This document shows positions 8,405-12,177 of a stretch of 12,177 nt of DNA, piece by piece. The position numbers and the translations under genes are program-made. The notes under the pieces are model-generated. The model saw only the letters and a list, made by a program, of their open reading frames with translations, ran no database searches and was not told the DNA's origin. Origin of the DNA: Dimargaris cristalligena (Eukaryota; Kickxellomycota; Dimargaritomycetes; Dimargaritales; Dimargaritaceae); the NCBI GenBank assembly GCA_027576995.1, contig JANBQC010000480.1:1-12177 (forward strand), written 5' to 3'. Within the stretch, counting starts at the first letter, position 1. The number at the start of each line of letters is the position of its first letter.

Positions 8405-10202
8405 TTACAGGTTGCGGATGACAGCCTTGGTGAAGTCGGTGGTGCTACCCTTACCGCCCATATCGGGGGTCTTGGAAGTACCCTCCTGAATGGTCTTGTA
8501 GACGGCGTTGTAGATGAGGTTAGCGTGGTCGGGCAGGTTCAGGTGACGCAACATCATGACGGAGGACAGAATCATGGAGGTGGGGTTGGCGGTGTTGGAG
8601 CCCTGGATATCCTTGGCTACATGACGGCAACCGGGTTCGAAGATGGCGTATTCCTTGCCGATGTTGCAGCCGGGGATGATACCGGGTCCACCGACCAAAG
8701 CGGCGCCGATGTTGGACACGATGTTACCGTACAGGTTAGGCATGACCATGACGTCGAATTGCTGGGGCTTAGACACCAGCTGCATGGCGGTGTTGTCGAC
8801 AATCATGTCGTTGAACTGAATCCCGGTGGACTTGTACTCTTCGGCCACCCGGCGACAGGTGTTGAGGAACAGGCCGTCACCCAATTTCATGATGTTGGCC
8901 TTGTGCACACAGGTCACCTTCTTACGGCCGTTGCGCAGGGCAAAGTCAAAGGCGAACCGGGCAATCCGCTCGGTCTTGGTCCGGGTAATGATCTTGAGCG
9001 ATTCCACGACACCGGGGAAGGACTGGTGTTCCAAACCAGAGTATTCACCTTCGGTGTTTTCACGGATAATGGCAAAGTCAACGTTCTCGTGGCGCGTGGG
9101 GTAGCCGGGAATGTGCTTGATCAGGGCCACCGAGGCGTAGATATCCAAGTCCTTACGCATGGACACGTTCAGAGAGGCGTGGCCCATCCGGATGGGGGTG
9201 TACAGGATACCCTTAAGACCGACCTTGTTGCGGTGCAGACTCTCCACACTTTGCTTGAGGAGGGTGTCACCGGCAGCGGCGAAACCGCTCACATCGTATT
9301 GCTCCCACTCGACGGGCACGGTGGCGGCCTTGAAGATGCTCTTGACTGAGTCGGCGGTTTCCTGGCCGATACCGTCACCGGGAATCAGAGTCACGGTGTA
9401 TTTGCCGCCGTACTTGGTGGGGTTCAGATATTCCTGGGGAGTGGTTATTGAGAGTGGTGGGTAATGGTGGTAGTTTAGAATGAGGGGTGGAGTTAGTAGA
9501 CGTGGTATATATATATATATATATATAGTTGTAGGGAGCGGTAGGGCCGGGTATCATGGTAAAGCTCGCATAGACTTGTTCTGTGTAGTGGAGATACTAG
9601 GTGGATTTCCTTTAGCCAGGAATCCAGCCACACCGATCTGTCCATTGGTAGGGTTAGAGGCTTTCCATAGTCGCGGGCAATCGACCCAGCAAGTATTCCT
9701 GGGAGAGAGATCTTCCGCAAGCGAATCCAGTTTCAACTGGCTCCTCGGGGGGGGGGATCACCGAGTTATTCTTAATAGCAATACCCAAGCCAATGTGCAG
9801 CGTGTGCTTCTGACACATGACGAGTAAGTGAAACCCAAACCCGACCCGGCCCAACCAAGAAACAAAAACACGCTACACAGCTAACTGTAGTCACGCTATT
9901 GTGGGCAGGTGGGGGTGGGCCACGCTTCCGCCAATCTTTACGTGAGCATATAGACAGCCGCAAGTGGCTCTATAAACTCGACCTAGACCGGTACACTCGA
10001 TAAGAATACACGATAGTAGGCGGGAGTGGGTGAGTAGCGGCTGATCCTGGAGAGTATATAGGGTGAGTAGAAGTCGACTTACCGAGTTGGGAAGAGTGAC
10101 GGGCTCGGCAGCGGTGGCCAGAGTGCGAACAGCCTGGGCGGGCTTAGCAGCGGCCAGACGGGCAAGCGCAGAGGAGCGGGTAGAAGAGACAAAGGACAGC
10201 AT
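8405..10202 (-). CDS. IDH1: NAD-dependent isocitrate dehydrogenase subunit 1, mitochondrial, two exons, 382 aa
   Basis: Exons on the minus strand: 10202-10083 and 9433-8405, joined in phase 0 (PNS-EYLNPTKYGG). The enzyme oxidises isocitrate to 2-oxoglutarate with NAD+ in the mitochondrial matrix (TCA cycle); in fungi IDH1 pairs with IDH2 as a hetero-octamer. Residues 1 to about 35 form a classical presequence rich in Ser, Ala and Arg without acidic residues. Family motifs follow: TLIPGDGIG (55-63), SLNVSMRKDLDIYASV (127-142), IRENTEGEYSGLEH (163-176), HKANIMKLGDG (217-227), NLYGNIVSNIGAALVGGPGI (273-292, the isocitrate/isopropylmalate dehydrogenase signature region), the EPGCRHVAKDIQG nucleotide-site region (from 306) and GSTTDF near the end. 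The SLNVSMRKDLDIYA segment resembles regulatory IDH1 rather than catalytic IDH2. Length fits the family (yeast Idh1 is 360). Codon use is strongly C/G-ending, as in highly expressed genes. The ATG at 10202 has A at -3; an in-frame upstream ATG at 10292 would add a hydrophobic stretch and is less likely. Confidence 0.95.
9506..9527. repeat. (TA)11 microsatellite inside the IDH1 intron
   Basis: Eleven perfect TA units ending about 70 bases upstream of the intron's 3' splice site in the direction of transcription. Self-complementary and probably length-variable. Confidence 0.92.
9747..9756. repeat. G10 homopolymer in the IDH1 intron
   Basis: Ten consecutive G on the + strand (C10 in the transcript) in the middle of the IDH1 intron. 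A second G10 run lies at 11024-11033. Confidence 0.85.
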
Positions 10203-10686
10203 GGTTATAAAGAGGAGAAGGGGGGAAGAGAAGGGTATAGAATGAAGGAATAGGAAACAAAGCCAAGTCAGCAAGTGTATGTAAAGAAACAACGGATATC
10301 TCTAAACGGAAAGGAGAGGAAAGAAGGGAAGGGGAGAGAAAGGGGAAAGACAGCATAGAGAGAGGTTGGGGAGAATGGGAATATAATAGTAGCAGTGACG
10401 ACACCCCCCGCATACACTTAGTAGCCAGCAACCTCTCCCATTCTGTCCTTTGGTTTGGGTGGGGAGGTGAATTAGGGCCATCCACAGTGGTGGCGTACAC
10501 CCCACGGCCACTGGGTAGTGCACACGGTCATTGCTGGGGGACGTACTACTACTACCCACCTTACCTACTTAATCATCATTACCCTCTCTATATATATTAT
10601 CTTTCCATCCAGACCCAGCCAAACCGGTAATTAACGGAATCCCCAGAATGCCAGTGACGTTGGCTGTAGACGCACCGTATACAATT

Positions 10687-10706
10687 TATATATATAGAGA
10701 GAGAGA
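10687..10706. repeat. (TA)5(GA)5 compound microsatellite
   Basis: Five TA units are followed directly by five GA units on the + strand, in the IDH1-IMP2 intergenic region. Confidence 0.85.
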
Positions 10707-10750
10707 TAGGAGACCCTTCATTTCCAGAGTAAGCTAATCTAATCTATTCT

Positions 10751-10780
10751 GGTCTGGTCTGGTCTGGTCTGGTCTGGTCT
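10751..10780. repeat. (GGTCT)6 pentanucleotide tandem repeat
   Basis: Six perfect GGTCT units, extended by a partial TCT unit on the left (from 10748). The flanking AATCTAATCTATTCT looks like decayed copies of a similar 5-base unit, suggesting an older, longer array. It lies about 550 bases upstream of the IDH1 start and 700 bases upstream of IMP2. Confidence 0.93.
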
Positions 10781-10954
10781 ATGTATCCCACATCCTCTCA
10801 CTAACAACACCCCGCAGTGTGTGTACCTTGTAGACTAAAGTGCTTATCATTGGTCTTAGATACCGCAAACTCGATAACCATAGTTTTCTGTTATCTGTTT
10901 TATAGTTGGGCCGTCCAATCTATTTATTGGCTACACCAGCCAAAACTACTCTAC

Positions 10955-10969
10955 CCACCACCACCACCA
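10955..10969. repeat. (CCA)5 trinucleotide repeat
   Basis: Five CCA units in the divergent promoter region, running into a CCAAT (10967-10971) at its right end. Confidence 0.8.
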
Positions 10970-11023
10970 ATGGGTGAAAAAAAAGGCTACTCTTTTAAAA
11001 CTGGCCCAAGGCCTAGTAGGGGA

Positions 11024-11033
11024 GGGGGGGGGG
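11024..11033. repeat. G10 homopolymer in the divergent promoter
   Basis: Ten consecutive G in a longer G-rich stretch starting at about 11019, about 450 bases upstream of IMP2. Confidence 0.85.
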
Positions 11034-11153
11034 TACACTCACTTTATAATTAATTACCTGCTATCTTCCGTCGCTTATTTTGCTGAAAGATCCAGCAACC
11101 AAGAGGAGGGCGAAAGCGGGGAACAGTTTTCTCCTTTGCTGGATAGTTAGTTA

Positions 11154-11221
11154 CCAATACAAAATGAATAGGCGGGGAGTGCTGTCGGGGAAGTACCATA
11201 ATAGCCCCTCGAACTATAAAA
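11154..11221 (+). promoter_or_regulatory. Candidate IMP2 core promoter: CCAAT plus TATAAAA
   Basis: CCAAT at 11154-11158 and TATAAAA at 11215-11221 are in the right order and spacing (about 57 bases) for a CCAAT/TATA promoter reading toward IMP2. The TATA motif is about 260 bases before the ATG, leaving a leader of perhaps 200 bases. Motif-based only. Confidence 0.4.
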
Positions 11222-11479
11222 CCAGCCTATACCGACTACTACAATCTCAAGCCAAACAAACGGGTGGGCTCCATTCGAAGAGGTCAGACACCCAGAGACC
11301 CTTCTCACCCCACAGTAGGCGTTATTCGTACCAGGTACAAGTCCTATGCTGTAGGTGGTAGAGTAACTTTACCTAGATTCAGCCAACCGACCCAATCAAT
11401 GTGCTATACATTACATGACCCATTCTACCTACCTACTTAGACCATCCTACTACCAAACCACTTATTCCTCACTCTGGCC

Positions 11480-12177
11480 ATGGCCCTCCGCACCACTCCC
11501 TTCCAGCGCCTCCTAGCCTATGTCCCCCTAACTCTGTTCATCGCCACCGTCATCTGCCCCCTCGGCCGGGTAGAGGGTCGGTCCATGCAGCCCTGTCTGA
11601 ATCCGGACTCCAACCAACTAAGTCGCGATGTGGTCGTGGTGAACACCTTCATCAATCCCAGTCAGTACCGCCGCGGGGACGTGGTCAGTTTTATTTCACC
11701 CTCCAACCCGAAGCGGACGCTGACTAAACGTGTCATTGGCATGCCCCATGACCTGGTGGTTCCCCTTAATTCGCCCGATAAAAATAAAACGGTGTTCATC
11801 CCCAAGGGCTACTGCTGGGTCGAGGGCGACGAGTCATTCCATAGTGTCGATAGTAATCGGTTTGGTCCGGTAAATCAATCGTTTTAGTGCATCGTTAACT
11901 ATATATTTGTAAAATGGTATTCGGGTAGTTGTTTCTAGCTAGCCCGTCCCAAATGAATCTGGGGAGGTGATTAATTAACCGTCTGCCATCTGATCATTGA
12001 TTTCGTGCATAATGCCTTCCTTACTTTTTCCCAACTGTCCTTACCTTGATCTAATCCCTCTCCATATAATAGGTGCCACTGGGGCTAATCCAGGGCAGGG
12101 TCGAATTTGTCATTTGGCCCCTCTCCAATTTCGGCCGTGTCAAATCCCAACTGCCCCCACTTAAGGTCAACCGGGTA
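11480..12177 (+). CDS. IMP2: Mitochondrial inner membrane protease subunit 2 (S26 family), 3' end beyond window
   Basis: Exon 1 is 11480-11869 (130 codons); exon 2 starts at 12073 and runs off the window (35 codons visible). The join is phase 0 and gives FGP-VPLGLIQGRVEFVIWP. IMP2 is a membrane-anchored signal-peptidase-like serine protease that, with IMP1, removes sorting signals from proteins delivered to the intermembrane space. A membrane segment spans about residues 11-28. GRSMQP carries the expected nucleophile Ser35, and TKRVIG the expected general base Lys83 (yeast Imp2 uses Ser41 and Lys91). The signature WVEGDESFHSVDSNRFGPV lies at 113-131. The start has a good context (G at -3, G at +4), and only a short N-terminus precedes the membrane anchor, as usual. 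Only the last residues are missing, since the family is about 165-190 long. IMP2 is preferred over IMP1 from the SMQPCLNP and DSNRFGPV sequences. Confidence 0.93.
11870..12072 (+). other. Intron of IMP2 (203 bp)
   Basis: The donor is gtaaat after CCG (Pro130); the acceptor is ataatag before GTG. A CTAAT branch-like motif lies about 20 bases before the acceptor. Reading through the donor adds only VNQSF and then a TAG stop at 11885-11887. This is the shortest intron in the window. Confidence 0.92.

Larger units (their letters stand above)
9434..10082 (-). other. Intron of IDH1 (649 bp)
   Basis: On the minus strand the donor is gtaagt after TCG (Ser40) and the acceptor is actccccag before GAA (Glu41), phase 0. 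It separates the presequence exon from the catalytic-fold exon. Inside are a (TA)11 microsatellite (9506-9527) and a G10 run on the + strand (9747-9756). Short open frames on both strands (for example 9480-9827 plus) match nothing known. Confidence 0.92.
10203..11479. promoter_or_regulatory. Divergent promoter region between IDH1 and IMP2
   Basis: There is no convincing gene in these 1.28 kb between two divergent starts. Next to IDH1 (10203-10380) the + strand is purine-rich, so the IDH1 leader is CT-rich on its coding strand, like the velvet leader. For IDH1, reverse CCAAT boxes lie at 10849-10853 and 10926-10930, and TA-rich boxes at 10589-10597 and 10687-10696. For IMP2, a CCAAT (11154-11158) sits about 57 bases before a TATAAAA (11215-11221), and a CCAATCA lies at 11392-11398. 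CCAAT boxes are bound by the HAP complex, which in yeast activates TCA-cycle and respiratory genes; use here is inferred. An open frame at 11080-11361 matches no known family. Confidence 0.6.

Noticed and set aside
8525..9349. 274-codon open frame on the + strand opposite IDH1
   Set aside because: It is antisense to the well-conserved IDH1 exon. The absence of stops follows from the C/G-ending codon bias of IDH1, and the translation (Gly/His/Val-rich) matches no family.
11080..11361. 93-codon open frame upstream of IMP2
   Set aside because: It overlaps the likely IMP2 promoter motifs, its translation is unrecognised, and its codon use does not resemble that of the neighbouring genes.

Overview
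The window looks like nuclear DNA of a fungus. Evidence: a velvet-domain regulator (a fungal family), a two-exon NAD-isocitrate dehydrogenase gene and a mitochondrial inner-membrane protease gene, all interrupted by introns with GT(A)AG(T)-type donors and pyrimidine-rich acceptors. The intergenic DNA is rich in CT tracts and simple repeats. The introns are long for a fungus (203 to 1633 bp) and gene density is low (three genes in 12 kb). That fits an early-diverging lineage (Zoopagomycota/Mucoromycota type) better than a compact ascomycete, but this placement is inference and I cannot name a species.

Layout: 1-1394, pyrimidine-rich upstream region of the first gene. 1395-6755 (+), a five-exon velvet regulator of 856 residues: a complete velvet domain at about residues 26-204, then a roughly 650-residue Ser/Pro/His/Tyr-rich tail, almost all in the last exon. 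6756-8404, a convergent 3'-3' intergenic region with T-rich DNA, several AATAAA signals and microsatellites. 8405-10202 (-), a two-exon IDH1-type subunit of mitochondrial NAD-isocitrate dehydrogenase, 382 residues, with exon 1 encoding the mitochondrial presequence. 10203-11479, a shared divergent promoter region with CCAAT and TATA motifs and a pentanucleotide tandem repeat. 11480-12177 (+), the 5' part of an IMP2-type inner-membrane peptidase, cut by the window edge.

How they relate: IDH1 and IMP2 are divergent neighbours and both products act in mitochondria (TCA cycle in the matrix; presequence cleavage at the intermembrane-space face of the inner membrane). The velvet regulator is a nuclear factor of development and metabolism; nothing in the sequence ties it functionally to the other two. 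All seven splice junctions proposed (five in the annotated gene bodies' main models plus alternatives noted separately) were judged by reading-frame continuity and family motifs spanning the joins. The six main-model introns all keep phase.

I see no transposon, CRISPR, tRNA or rRNA, and no clearly novel multi-gene system. The most interesting points are the velvet gene's architecture: a very long first intron, a donor site overlapping a stop codon so that intron retention would give a velvet-domain-only protein, a second good acceptor with a similar outcome, and an unusually long disordered tail with recognisable short linear motifs.
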